NCBI GenBank assembly: GCA_016720595.1 | Contig: JADKKI010000052.1 | Coordinates: 1 to 64,000 of the forward strand | Direction of reading: 5' to 3' | Source: Myxococcales bacterium | Lineage (GTDB): Bacteria > Myxococcota_A > Polyangia > Haliangiales > Haliangiaceae | Length of the DNA stretch: 64,000 nt | Shown: piece by piece, positions 29,457 through 39,994 of the stretch | Layout: each line of letters begins with the position of its first letter | Position numbering within the stretch: the first letter of the stretch is position 1 | Made by a program: the position numbers and the translations under genes | The notes under the pieces: generated by a model | What the model was told of the DNA's origin: nothing | Seen by the model: the letters and a program-made list of their open reading frames with translations, nothing else | Database searches by the model: none

Positions 29457-29683
29457 TACCAATGCTTGACGAAGCAAGTACGGGCCTGGACAGCAATGAG
29501 TGTACCTCACGACTGCAAAAGGGCGCGCGACGAGGTCCACGCCGCAGCGATGGGGTCGGGCTGCATGCTCGACTCAGAGCGCATGCGTATCTATCGGCGC
29601 CGGCGTCGGGGCTTGCCAAGCTGCCGCTGGCGTGATGTCGGGCTGATGTCGCCGGCGGCCCCGGCCGGTGCCATCCTCTGGGT

Positions 29684-30067
29684 ATGAAGCTCAGCGCCCT
29701 CGTCGCCGCCACCCTGGTCGCCCTGTCGTCGCTCGCCTCCGCCGATGTCTCGGTCGTCGAGAATCACGAGACGGTCGCCATCGATTGCGCGAAGGACAAG
29801 ATCGTCAGCCTGGTCGGCAACCACATCACCGCCACGCTGACCGGCACCTGCACCAAGGTCTCGGTCGCCGGGAACTTCAACACGGTGACCGGCTCCGCGA
29901 ACTCGGTCTGGCTCGCCGGCAATCACAACACCGCGGCGCTCGACCACGTCGACGAGCTGATGGTGCCCGGCAACTACAACACCGCGACCTACAAGGGCCC
30001 GGTGTCGGCGAAGGCGACCAAGGTCAGCAACCCCGGAACCAAGAACACGATCACGCAGCAGAAGTGA
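29684..30067 (+). CDS. secreted DUF3060-family protein
   Basis: This 127-residue protein has a signal peptide (LVALSSLASA, cleavage about residue 20). Its mature part consists of short repeated strands ending in Asn or His (NHITATLTG, GNFNTVTGS, GNHNTAALD, GNYNTATYK), the solenoid-like pattern of DUF3060. The repeats suggest a small right-handed beta-helix. The role is unknown in the family. The start is ATG 29684, with a CATCCT hexamer 6 nt upstream and no Shine-Dalgarno. Its stop lies in a repeat shared with the convergent aat gene. Confidence 0.8.
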   Translation: MKLSALVAATLVALSSLASADVSVVENHETVAIDCAKDKIVSLVGNHITATLTGTCTKVSVAGNFNTVTGSANSVWLAGNHNTAALDHVDELMVPGNYNTATYKGPVSAKATKVSNPGTKNTITQQK

Positions 30068-30096
30068 TCACGCAGCGGCAGCCGTGATCACGCAGC
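30049..30096. repeat. short repeat GATCACGCAGC, three copies between convergent genes
   Basis: GATCACGCAGC occurs at 30049, 30066 and 30086. The second and third copies contribute the stop codons of the DUF3060 gene and of aat on opposite strands. This is a compact duplicated 3' junction. Confidence 0.6.
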
Positions 30097-30822
30097 AGAG
30101 GCGATCGCGCCGCCCGATGCGGCGAACGCTTCGGGATCGAGCTCGAAGGTCCACGTCCCGCGCTTGGTCGGCTCGTCGAGCGCGATCTTCAGGAGCTCGA
30201 GGTAGCGCAGCCGCGGGACCTCGTAGGCGCCGAACCGCTCGAGGTGCTCGGTGTGGACCTGGCAGTCGATCAGGCCGATGCCCCAGGCATCGAGCTGCCG
30301 CACGCACGCGACGTACGCGACCTTCGAGGCATCCGGCGCGCGCGCGAACATCGATTCGCCGAAGAACGCCGCGCCGAGGCTGACGCCATAGAGCCCGCCG
30401 ACCAGCGTGCCGTCGTCGCTCCACGCCTCGATCGAGTGCGCGAAGCCCTTGGCGTGGAGCTGCGTGTACGCCTCGACCATCTCGGGGATCAGCCACGTCC
30501 CGTTCTGGCCCGGGCGCGGGACGCTCGCGCAGCCCTGGAGCACCTGGAGGAACGCGGTGTCCATCTTCAGCGTGTAGGGCCGCCGGCGGATCACCTTCTT
30601 CAGGCTCTTCTGCACGATCAGATCGCGCGTGGTCATGATCATCCGCGGATCGGGCGAGTGCCACAGGATCGGCAGGTTCTCCGCGTACCAGGGGAAGATG
30701 CCCTGCGAGTACGCGAGCAGCAGGCGCTCGGGCCGGAGATCGCCGCCGAGCGCGAGGAGCCCGTCCTCGGCGAGATGGACCGGAGGGAAGACGAGACGAT
30801 CATCGAGCCGGAAGACCGGCAT
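30088..30822 (-). CDS. aat: leucyl/phenylalanyl-tRNA--protein transferase
   Basis: This 244-residue protein has the full Aat signature: FPPVHLAEDGLLALGGDL near the N-terminus, GIFPWY, LWHSPDPR, and the catalytic-core segment GLYGVSLGAAFFGESMF. LIDCQVHTEHLERFGA follows near the C-terminus. It transfers Leu or Phe from charged tRNA to N-terminal Lys or Arg of proteins, marking them for ClpAP under the N-end rule in the cytoplasm. ATG 30822 is preceded by TACACT at 7 nt, with no Shine-Dalgarno. No clpS or clpA is visible nearby. Confidence 0.96.
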   Translation of the reverse strand: MPVFRLDDRLVFPPVHLAEDGLLALGGDLRPERLLLAYSQGIFPWYAENLPILWHSPDPRMIMTTRDLIVQKSLKKVIRRRPYTLKMDTAFLQVLQGCASVPRPGQNGTWLIPEMVEAYTQLHAKGFAHSIEAWSDDGTLVGGLYGVSLGAAFFGESMFARAPDASKVAYVACVRQLDAWGIGLIDCQVHTEHLERFGAYEVPRLRYLELLKIALDEPTKRGTWTFELDPEAFAASGGAIASAA

Positions 30823-30829
30823 GCACGAG

Positions 30830-30835
30830 AGTGTA
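30830..30835 (-). promoter_or_regulatory. putative -10 box (TACACT) for aat
   Basis: On the minus strand TACACT ends 7 nt before ATG 30822, with no Shine-Dalgarno, consistent with a leaderless or near-leaderless transcript. Confidence 0.4.
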
Positions 30836-30843
30836 CCGCGCGA

Positions 30844-32103
30844 TCACGAAGCGCGGCGGCGGCGGCGCAGCATCACCAGGGCCGGCGCCAGCATCACGAG
30901 CCAGCTGCCATTGCCACTTGCATTGCAGCCGCCGCTGACCTCGGGAGCATCGTCATGCGTGTCGTCGCCTTCGTTCGAGATGTCCTCGTCGCCGTTCGGC
31001 GTGATGGTCACCGCGAGGTTGATCGTGCCGAACTGGGTGGTGCCGTCGGACAGCGCGAACTGCGTCTGCGCGGCGGTCTCCTCGGTCACCATCGGCGCCG
31101 AGATCTCGACGTCGATCACGCCCTTGTCGCCCGCGGCGATCGCGGTGCGGATCGGCCCGACCTCGGTCGGCGAGGTCCAGCTGGTGCTGTCATAGAGCTG
31201 GCTGGCGGCGCCGCCCATCACGACCAGGCGCGTGGTGTCGGCCCAGTCCGTCGTGCCGGTGTTGTCGACCGTGATCGAGTACGTCGCGTGACCACCGGCG
31301 GCGATCCGATCCGGTCCGTTGATCGACACCACGTCGGCGCCGATCGCGCGCTGCGAGCCGCACACCGCGCCGGTGGTGAAGCCGGTCGCCGGCGCCTGCT
31401 TGAGGCGCGCCTCGGTCTGCGGGCCGTACGAGCCATCCTCCGAGATCTTGTCGGCGGGGTTGTTGCGGTTCCACAGCCGCTGGAACGCCTTGACGTCCAT
31501 GCCGCGAATGTCGGGCGAGGCGAGGTGATCGAAGTGGACCGGATCGCCCGGCACGTCGTGCGCCCAGCCCTGGTTGCCCATCACGGTGATCCGCGACGAG
31601 TAGTTCGAGACGTCGAGCGCGCGGCCGCTCTGGTGGTTCGAGCGGCCCGGGGTGGCGGCGGCGGTGATGCCGCAGCGGCCCTGCTGGTACCAGCGATAGA
31701 GCAGGTACTGCTGGGCCACCGTGCGGAACGCGCTGTTGATCTGAAGGGAGGACGTGGCGCCGACCTTGAGGAGCGCCGTCTTCGCGGGCGCGCCGAGGTA
31801 CGGCAGCACGGCGTTGCTCGAGAACACGAGGTTCGCGGTCGGCGAGAACTGCTGGAGGCTCGACGGGCTCATGCAGCCGATCTCGTCGGCGATCTGCTTC
31901 GACAAGCCGACGACGACCGCGGTCGAGCAACCCGAGCTCGTGTAGGCAGAGACCGACACTTCCGACGATGTAGTGGAGGTGTCGACGTCTGTGGGAGAGA
32001 TGCAGCCGGGCGCGAGCAGGCCTACGAGTAGGATGTGCAACCGACCGATTGCAGCGATGGGAGTGGCGTCGTGGGCTTTCATGCGGTTGGTGACGGTCGG
32101 CAT
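30844..32103 (-). CDS. M15-type D,D-carboxypeptidase-like protein with MYXO-CTERM-like tail
   Basis: This 419-residue protein starts at ATG 32103 (ATG 32082 is an alternative). A lipoprotein-like signal (LLAPGC) is followed by a D-Ala-D-Ala carboxypeptidase-like domain with the metal-binding SNHQSGRALDVS (His, Asp) and VHFDHL (His). A peptidoglycan-binding helix pair (FQRLWNRNNPADKISEDGSYG) follows, then an Ig-like domain. The C-terminus ends with Cys-Asn-Ala-Ser-Gly, a hydrophobic helix and RRRRR, matching MYXO-CTERM surface-sorting tails. It probably trims or reshapes peptidoglycan at the cell surface. Confidence 0.85.
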   Translation of the reverse strand: MPTVTNRMKAHDATPIAAIGRLHILLVGLLAPGCISPTDVDTSTTSSEVSVSAYTSSGCSTAVVVGLSKQIADEIGCMSPSSLQQFSPTANLVFSSNAVLPYLGAPAKTALLKVGATSSLQINSAFRTVAQQYLLYRWYQQGRCGITAAATPGRSNHQSGRALDVSNYSSRITVMGNQGWAHDVPGDPVHFDHLASPDIRGMDVKAFQRLWNRNNPADKISEDGSYGPQTEARLKQAPATGFTTGAVCGSQRAIGADVVSINGPDRIAAGGHATYSITVDNTGTTDWADTTRLVVMGGAASQLYDSTSWTSPTEVGPIRTAIAAGDKGVIDVEISAPMVTEETAAQTQFALSDGTTQFGTINLAVTITPNGDEDISNEGDDTHDDAPEVSGGCNASGNGSWLVMLAPALVMLRRRRRAS

Positions 32104-32425
32104 CGTTCGATGGGACCCTCACGCAAGCAGCGGGCCGTTCGTCGTCGAGACCTCGCGCCGCATAGCCGCCTGCGCGAGTCGTGCAGCGTGGTGCACGCCG
32201 ACCGGCGAGATCGGATCGCATCGCGCGTCTGGGTGCGCCCGATGCGGCCCGCGCCAGCTCGCTCTCGTAGGCGCTCGAACGCGGAGACGGGGCCACCTCC
32301 ACCAGCGCCGGGCCTGTGGCCCCAGGCGGGAAAACGGGTCCGACCCCTTTTGCTAACTGCCTAGTTCGGGGATGTTCTGCCGACACTTTGCGCCCCTCGG
32401 CCGCATCCAAGGTTCGGAGTCTTCC
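32104..32425. other. divergent regulatory gap before sdhCAB
   Basis: About 320 bp separate the peptidase and sdhC starts. I see no gene here. A less GC-rich stretch (about 32342-32370, containing TTGCTA and TAGTTC) could be part of the sdh promoter, but no clear -35/-10 pair was found. The sdhC ribosome-binding GGAG lies at 32416-32419. Confidence 0.4.
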
Positions 32426-33111
32426 ATGAGCTGGTTTGTTCGCTACGCACGGTCATCGATCGGCGCGAAGCACATCATGGCCGTGACGGGCCTGTTGCTG
32501 TTCCTGTTCGCCGTGGTCCACATGGTGGGTCACCTCCAGATGTTCGGCGGGCGCGATATGTACAATACATACGCGCACTTCCTGCAGTCGCTGTGGGAGG
32601 TCAAGTGGCCGGTCCGGGCCGGCCTGATCGCGCTCCTCATCATCCACATGGTGGTCGCCATTGGCCTGGTCTCGAAGAACCGCGCCGCGCGCCCCGAGCG
32701 CTACGCGAAGTACAAGCCGGTGGTGTCCTCGGCCGCCGGGCGCGCGATGGCGTTCACCGGCCTCGCCGTGTTCGCGTTCATCGCCTTCCACATCCTCCAC
32801 TTCACGCTGGGTCAGGTGCAGCCGGAGGCGTTCCACACCCTCGATCCGCAGAAGCGGTATGACGCGTATTCGATGTTCGTGGTCGGGTTCAAGAACCCGG
32901 CGATCTTCGGCGTCTACCTCGCGGGCATGGGCCTTCTCGCCATGCACCTCGGCCACGGCGCCGCCAGCTGGCTGCAGTCGCTCGGGCTGCGGCACCCCAA
33001 GTACCCGGTGGACCGCGTGGGCCCGCTGATCTCGATCGTGCTGTTTGTTGGATACATGGCGCCCCCGACGGCCGTGCTGGTCGGGCTGATCCGCTTGAAT
33101 GGAGTCGGCTG

Positions 33112-33112
<1 letters not shown>
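32426..33112 (+). CDS. sdhC: succinate dehydrogenase cytochrome b subunit
   Basis: This 228-residue membrane protein starts at ATG 32426, with GGAG 6 nt upstream. It has five hydrophobic segments with candidate haem-ligand histidines in [30 protein letters not shown] and LAMHLGHG. A single five-helix subunit that can bind two haems b is the type-B (Bacillus/Wolinella-like) membrane anchor. It passes electrons from SdhB to quinone in the inner membrane. Its TGA overlaps the sdhA ATG by one base. Confidence 0.93.
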
Positions 33113-35031
<1,919 letters not shown>

Positions 35032-35817
35032 ATGTCGAACCTGAACCTCACGCTCCACGTCTGGCGCCAGCCGGATGCCAAGACGCCCGGCAAGCTGGTC
35101 ACCTACCAGGTCAAGGACGTCTCCACCCACGCCTCGTTCCTCGAGATGCTCGACATCCTCAACGAGCAGCTCGTCAGCAAGGGCGAGGAGCCGATCGCGT
35201 TCGATCACGATTGCCGCGAAGGCATCTGCGGCGCGTGCTCGCTGATGATCAACGGGCGCCCGCACGGTGGCCAGCGCGCCACCACGGCGTGCCAGCTGCA
35301 CATGCGCCGGTTCAAGAACAACGACGAGATCTGGATCGAGCCGTGGCGCGCCGAGGCGTTCCCGGTGCTCAAGGATCTGTGCGTCGATCGCACGGCGTTC
35401 GATCGCGTGATCGCCGCCGGCGGGTTCATCACCGCGAACTGTGGTTCGGCGGCCGACGCCAACGACATCCTGGTGGCCAAGGAGCACGCCGATCGCGCGA
35501 TGGACGCGGCGGCCTGCATCGGCTGCGGCGCGTGCGTGGCCGCGTGCCCGAATGGCTCGGCGATGCTGTTCGTCGCCGCGAAGCTCGCCCACCTCCACCA
35601 CCTCCCGCAGGGCCAGCCCGAGCGCGCGCACCGCACGCAGGCGATGGTCACCGCGATGGACGCCGCGGGCTTCGGCAACTGCTCGAACCACTACGAGTGC
35701 GAAGCCGCCTGCCCGAAGGACATCAAGCGCGACGTGATGGCCGAGCTCAACCGCGGCTATGCGAAGGCCGCGTTCGGCGCCCGCGAGCGGGACGCCAAGG
35801 GCGACGGCGGCGCGTAG
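35032..35817 (+). CDS. sdhB: succinate dehydrogenase iron-sulfur subunit
   Basis: This 261-residue protein begins directly after the sdhA stop. The N-terminal ferredoxin domain holds the 2Fe-2S motif [15 protein letters not shown]. The C-terminal domain has the Cys clusters for the 4Fe-4S and 3Fe-4S centres ([14 protein letters not shown] and a late CEAACPKDI, with CSNHYEC). It relays electrons from SdhA to the haems of SdhC. The C-terminus is extended by an Arg/Lys-rich tail ending GDGGA. No fourth subunit gene follows, as expected for the type-B operon. Confidence 0.97.
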   Translation: MSNLNLTLHVWRQPDAKTPGKLVTYQVKDVSTHASFLEMLDILNEQLVSKGEEPIAFDHDCREGICGACSLMINGRPHGGQRATTACQLHMRRFKNNDEIWIEPWRAEAFPVLKDLCVDRTAFDRVIAAGGFITANCGSAADANDILVAKEHADRAMDAAACIGCGACVAACPNGSAMLFVAAKLAHLHHLPQGQPERAHRTQAMVTAMDAAGFGNCSNHYECEAACPKDIKRDVMAELNRGYAKAAFGARERDAKGDGGA

Positions 35818-35840
35818 TCGGTCGTGGCATCCTCTCTCTG

Positions 35841-36992
35841 GTGCTCACCCTTCGTCGTCACGCCCTCGCCTGCCTGCTGATCGCCTCGCTCGCGAGTGGC
35901 GCGCTCGCCGACGATGCTCAGCAATCGCTGGGCGACGGGTACACGCTGATCGTCGATCGCAACGGCCTCCACGTGGTCAAGGGCAAGCGGCGAGCGCGGC
36001 TGGTCGACGCCCAGTCGATCCTGGCGGCGACGGTCGACAAGAAGACCAAGCAGGTCGATGTCACGGTCAGCGACTTCAGCTGCCCGGGCGAGAGCAAGTA
36101 TCGCTGGACGCTCCCTCACCTCGACGCCCGGATCGAGAACACGGCCGCGTACCAGCTCCACAAGAACAAGGACTACGTCAACGCGGCCGCCGGGTTCGCG
36201 AAGGCGGTCGCCGCCGACCCGAGCTGGAACCTCGCGGCGTACAACCTCGCCTCGGCGCAGCAGCTCGCGGGCGACAAGGGCGCGGCCATCACCGCGCTCG
36301 CACCGTGGCTGGCCTCGGCGCCGATCGCCACGTACGTCCAGGTGACCGCGGATCCCGAGCTCGCGCCCCTGCTCGAGCGCCCCGAGCTCAAGGCGATCCG
36401 CGCGGCGCTCGCGGGCACGGCGACGATCTCTGCGGCCGGCGAGCTCGACGGCAAGGTGGCGTACTCGAAGGACAAGGGCCTGATCGCCTCGACCCGCACG
36501 GAGAGGAGCTGGGGCGCGTGCGTGTTCCAGACCGATCTCGAGCTCCACGACGCGAAGACCGGGAGCCTGGTCGCACACACGCCGATCATCGCGTGGAGCG
36601 AGACGGCGGACGAGTGCGACGAGAAGGCCAACCGTGTGGTCCGCCGTGCGCGGCCGATCGTGGCCAAGCGAATCATGGCGCTGACCGCGATGCTGCGCGA
36701 GCTCGGCTTCGTCAAGGTGAAGACCGAGAAGGGAGCGGTCACCGGCGACCTCCGCAAGGGCACCGCGCGGTTCGCGAAGGCCAAGCTCGGTGTGGTCATG
36801 GCAGGTGGGACGGCCCGCATCCTCGTGAAGGACACCGAGGTCGGCACTGCGAAGGTCCTGGAGCTGCTCGTCGACGCCGTCTACGTCGACGAGCCGCGCA
36901 TGATGCTGCTGTGGACGCTGCGACCGGGCGCCGAGGGTTGCGAAGGCTCGGACCCCACCGAGGTCGCCGTGATCCCGCTCGCCAAGCCGTAG
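35841..36992 (+). CDS. secreted TPR-containing hypothetical protein
   Basis: This 383-residue protein starts at GTG 35841 with a signal peptide (LLIASLASGALADD). CATCCT lies 7 nt upstream. After a beta-rich N-terminal part (YTLIVDRNGLHVVKGKRRARLV) comes a TPR-like helical pair (KDYVNAAAGFAKAVAADPSWNLAAYNLASAQ). A long Lys/Ala-rich C-terminal domain with a conserved Cys pair follows. It is 24 bp from sdhB but has a different promoter-like context, so it need not be part of the sdh operon. Exact role unknown; periplasmic location inferred. Confidence 0.7.
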   Translation: MLTLRRHALACLLIASLASGALADDAQQSLGDGYTLIVDRNGLHVVKGKRRARLVDAQSILAATVDKKTKQVDVTVSDFSCPGESKYRWTLPHLDARIENTAAYQLHKNKDYVNAAAGFAKAVAADPSWNLAAYNLASAQQLAGDKGAAITALAPWLASAPIATYVQVTADPELAPLLERPELKAIRAALAGTATISAAGELDGKVAYSKDKGLIASTRTERSWGACVFQTDLELHDAKTGSLVAHTPIIAWSETADECDEKANRVVRRARPIVAKRIMALTAMLRELGFVKVKTEKGAVTGDLRKGTARFAKAKLGVVMAGGTARILVKDTEVGTAKVLELLVDAVYVDEPRMMLLWTLRPGAEGCEGSDPTEVAVIPLAKP

Positions 36993-37020
36993 GCGGTCCC
37001 TGCGCGGCATCGATCGGCGA

Positions 37021-37026
37021 TACGCT
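37021..37026 (+). promoter_or_regulatory. putative -10 box (TACGCT) for leaderless transcription
   Basis: TACGCT ends 6 nt before ATG 37033, with no Shine-Dalgarno. Confidence 0.45.
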
Positions 37027-37032
37027 CGGCGG

Positions 37033-38142
37033 ATGCAAGCGCGGTACGTGGTGTGGTCGATCGCTCTGGCGTCTGGGTGCGGTGGGGCGGCGCCGAAGCC
37101 CGTGCCGCCGCCGGAGCCCGCGCCGCCGCCGGTGGCCGTGACGCCACCGGATGCGGTGAAGACCACGCCCGAACCGGTGCCTGCTGCGCCACCTCCTGCC
37201 CCGCCGCTGACCGATCGCGCGATCGCGAAGGTTCCGGGCGCACCCGCGTGCAAGCTCCACGATGCAGGCTGGTACGGCAAGCTGAGCTTCGCCGCCGATG
37301 CCGCGCCGTTCGCGACCGTGATCGCCGCGAACACGACGATGTCTCTGCCGCAGGCCGGCAGCGGGATGTTCGCGCAGATCGACGATGGCGGGATCCGGAT
37401 CGGTGCGTGGTCGCACGAGCCCACGCTGCACCTCGCGCGCGCCGTGGCGCTGTCCAAGATCGTCTACCCGCGGCCCGTGGCCAAGGTGAGCTGGGAGGGG
37501 TTGCAACGCACCGGCGCCGTCGCGATCTCGCTCGATGTCTCGAGCGCGCTCTCGGAGCCGACGACCGCGAGTGCGGAGGTCGCCTGCAAGGATCTCTCGA
37601 TCGCGGAGGCGAGCTACAAGCTCCCGAGCTCGATCCCGGCTCCGACGAAGGGCGAGATCATCCTGACGGGTGAGACCCCGCTGTCGGCCACCCCCGGCGG
37701 CAAGCCGGTGGCGAAGGTCCAGCAGTCCCCGACGGTGACCCTGATGATGGTGGGCAAGCGCGGCGCGGCCACGCACATCCTGATCGACGATCCCGACTTC
37801 GTGGTCCACGGCTGGATCCCGACGTCGGCGATCGACGAGGGCGTCGGCCTCCGAATGGGGCGCGGGGTCGGGTACGTGAACAGGTCCGCGAGGATCACGC
37901 AGCCGAACAGCGAGAACCAGGACTGCGTGCGCGACCTCCCGCTGTTCGTGGAGTTCGGCGGCAACCGCGCCGAGGTCGGCGTGTTCGTCGCGGGTCATCC
38001 GCACCCGCACATCGTGGACAAGGTGGACGCCGCGGGCTTCATCGGGGTCGAGCCCTACGGGCGCCAGTGGCTCGCGCTCGAGCCCGGCGCACGCCTGGTC
38101 ATGCGTGAGGCCGATCGGGCGCTGTGCCACACGCCGAAGTGA
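37033..38142 (+). CDS. predicted lipoprotein with Pro-rich linker
   Basis: This 369-residue protein has a lipoprotein signal (IALASGC, Cys16) followed by a Pro/Ala/Val linker (about 20-70) with PPPEPAPPP-type repeats. A large beta-rich domain (about 75-360) follows with short strands such as AKVSWEGLQRTGAVAISLD and PTVTLMMVGKRGAATHILID, perhaps SH3-like. The linker suggests that the domain is held away from the membrane. Its stop nearly touches that of the convergent gene, and a 14-bp palindrome covers the junction. I do not recognise the family. Confidence 0.65.
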   Translation: MQARYVVWSIALASGCGGAAPKPVPPPEPAPPPVAVTPPDAVKTTPEPVPAAPPPAPPLTDRAIAKVPGAPACKLHDAGWYGKLSFAADAAPFATVIAANTTMSLPQAGSGMFAQIDDGGIRIGAWSHEPTLHLARAVALSKIVYPRPVAKVSWEGLQRTGAVAISLDVSSALSEPTTASAEVACKDLSIAEASYKLPSSIPAPTKGEIILTGETPLSATPGGKPVAKVQQSPTVTLMMVGKRGAATHILIDDPDFVVHGWIPTSAIDEGVGLRMGRGVGYVNRSARITQPNSENQDCVRDLPLFVEFGGNRAEVGVFVAGHPHPHIVDKVDAAGFIGVEPYGRQWLALEPGARLVMREADRALCHTPK

Positions 38143-38155
38143 GCCGGCGCAGTGA

Positions 38156-38746
38156 TCACTGCCAGGTCACGCTGGTCCGCAGGCCGAGCACATACGTGCT
38201 GGTGATCGATTCGCTGCAGCCGATCGTGCGCTGCATCGGCCTGGTATCGCCGACCGGCGCGATCGTGTACGCGTCGCTGTAGCAGCCAAACGTCCAGCTG
38301 AAGTAGCCGTCGATCGCCATCCGTGGCGCGTGCTCGGACATCTCCCAGCTCGCGAGCTGGCCGCTGAGGTCGATCCGGGTCAGGTCGTAGCCGTGGATCG
38401 AGGCGGTGCCGTCCGCGGGTGTGATCACGCGGACGCCGGCGCCCACGCCGAACCGAAACCTCCGATCATCTCGTGCCCAGCGGAACATCGCATCCGCCTT
38501 GACCTCCTCGGCGTCCTCGAACCGCGAGGTCAGCCTCCCGACGGCCTCCACGGTGGCACCGATGCCAGCATTGCCGTCGCTGCTGATGTACTCGACGAGG
38601 GTGCCTGCCTCGGCGACACCGTCGGGTCGCACGGCGTTGGTAACAAACCCGGCTTCGAGCCCACCACCGATGTGAACGGCCCACGTGATGTCCGCATGTG
38701 CGGGTGAGCTCACCAGCAAGATCGCGATCGGGAACAGCCAGCGCAT
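38156..38746 (-). CDS. secreted outer-membrane beta-barrel-like protein
   Basis: The 196-residue product has a signal peptide (LLVSSPAHAD, cleavage about residue 19) and then strands of beta-barrel character (ITWAVHIGGGLEAGFVTNAV, GIGATVEAVGRLTSRF, FRFGVGAGVRVIT). Two late cysteines (FGCYSD, IGCSES) may form a disulfide in an external loop. It ends VTWQ. It is the right size for a small outer-membrane barrel. No specific function or partner was identified. It converges with the upstream lipoprotein. Confidence 0.65.
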   Translation of the reverse strand: MRWLFPIAILLVSSPAHADITWAVHIGGGLEAGFVTNAVRPDGVAEAGTLVEYISSDGNAGIGATVEAVGRLTSRFEDAEEVKADAMFRWARDDRRFRFGVGAGVRVITPADGTASIHGYDLTRIDLSGQLASWEMSEHAPRMAIDGYFSWTFGCYSDAYTIAPVGDTRPMQRTIGCSESITSTYVLGLRTSVTWQ

Positions 38747-38845
38747 GCTCCGTGTTGAGCAACGCGCGCACCACGCGGGGTCCAGCGAGAACGCTCACTT
38801 GCGTGCGCGAGGTCGGGCCCCGGCCCGCCGTTCACGACATCGATG

Positions 38846-39955
38846 TCAGTCGACGCGGGCGATCGAGCCGGGCGCGGCGACGTGATCGATCGTGTGCAGG
38901 AGCAGCTGCAGCGAATCGGTGGGGCGGAGGTTGACGCGCGTCTGGCCGCCTTCGGACAGCCAGTAGACCTTGCGCTCCCACGGGTACTGCGCGCCGCGCG
39001 CGACGATGGCGACCTTCGTGGCGCCCGACTTCTTCGCGTCGGCGACCAGGCCCTTGACCTGTGCGAGCGAGAGCTCGGGGCGGAGGTGGAGCGAGATCGT
39101 GTCGCTGTCGGAGCGCAGATCGCGGAGCGCCTCGACGCGCGCATCGCCGGTGTACTTCTGACCGCCGATCACGACCTCGCCGACCACGTTGATCTCGGCC
39201 TCGCGCCAGAGCGCGGTGGGATCTTCCATCGCCGTGCCGGTCTCGGCGGCGCTGCCGGCGATCGGCCAGTTGTCCGGATCGGCGCGACGCTCGATGTCGT
39301 GCTCGGTGGCCGCGGCGATCCGCTCGAGCGACTCCCAGGTCCGCACCGCTTCGTGCCAGCCGGGCTCGGCCGCGCACATCACGCAGCTCGAGACCGCGTT
39401 CCGCACGCGCTCCATGCCGCGACGCATGGCGAGTGCGGCCACGACCTGGCCCTGATACTCGGGGACGATCTGCTTGCAGTCGCTCGCGAGCGGGCCGCCG
39501 CACAGGCGCTGGAGATAGGCGTGGGCGTCTTCGCCCGCCTGCGGCATCAGCAGCGTTGCCTTGGGGTCGCGCTTGATCAGCACCGCATCCGCGGTGATCG
39601 GCGGTGCGAGCAAGGTCGGCCACACGGTGAGCGCCAGGGTCTCGACCTGCTCGGCCATCGGCTTGGCCTGTGCGGCCTGGATCGGCTGCAGGGCGAGCAC
39701 GATCAGCTTGAGCTCGGCCTCGTCGCCGACCGTGCGGTCCATGCCGGGCCGCAGCGTCATCGTCTGCTTTGCGAGATCCGCGTAGGCGGGCGCCGAGCGA
39801 CCGTTGGCGACGAACTCGTCGATCGCGCTCTGGAGCGCACGCTCGTTGTAGTCGCTCGTCGGATCGCCCTTGGTCACGGTCACGCGCTCTTGCCCACACG
39901 CGGCCAGGGCGGCCAGTGCGGCAAGGAGCGAGGCGGTGAGGAGGCGAGCCAGCAT
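38846..39955 (-). CDS. lipoprotein with ExbD-like C-terminal region
   Basis: This 369-residue protein has a lipoprotein signal (LAALAACG, about Cys20). The long middle domain is helical with a CVMC pair. The C-terminal about 90 residues (SLHLRPELSLAQVKGLVADAKKSGATKVAIVARG) resemble the periplasmic part of ExbD/TolR-like proteins, where a strand follows a helix of this type. No membrane anchor characteristic of ExbD is present apart from the lipid site. Role unknown; periplasmic. Confidence 0.65.
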   Translation of the reverse strand: MLARLLTASLLAALAALAACGQERVTVTKGDPTSDYNERALQSAIDEFVANGRSAPAYADLAKQTMTLRPGMDRTVGDEAELKLIVLALQPIQAAQAKPMAEQVETLALTVWPTLLAPPITADAVLIKRDPKATLLMPQAGEDAHAYLQRLCGGPLASDCKQIVPEYQGQVVAALAMRRGMERVRNAVSSCVMCAAEPGWHEAVRTWESLERIAAATEHDIERRADPDNWPIAGSAAETGTAMEDPTALWREAEINVVGEVVIGGQKYTGDARVEALRDLRSDSDTISLHLRPELSLAQVKGLVADAKKSGATKVAIVARGAQYPWERKVYWLSEGGQTRVNLRPTDSLQLLLHTIDHVAAPGSIARVD

Positions 39956-39994
39956 CGGAGGGTGTACGCACTAGGTAGCAAGTCGGATGCCCAG

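Noticed and set aside
38149..38162. 14-bp perfect palindrome GCAGTGATCACTGC between convergent genes
   Set aside because: It is explained largely by the TGA/TCA stop codons around it and is too short to claim an operator or terminator without further copies.
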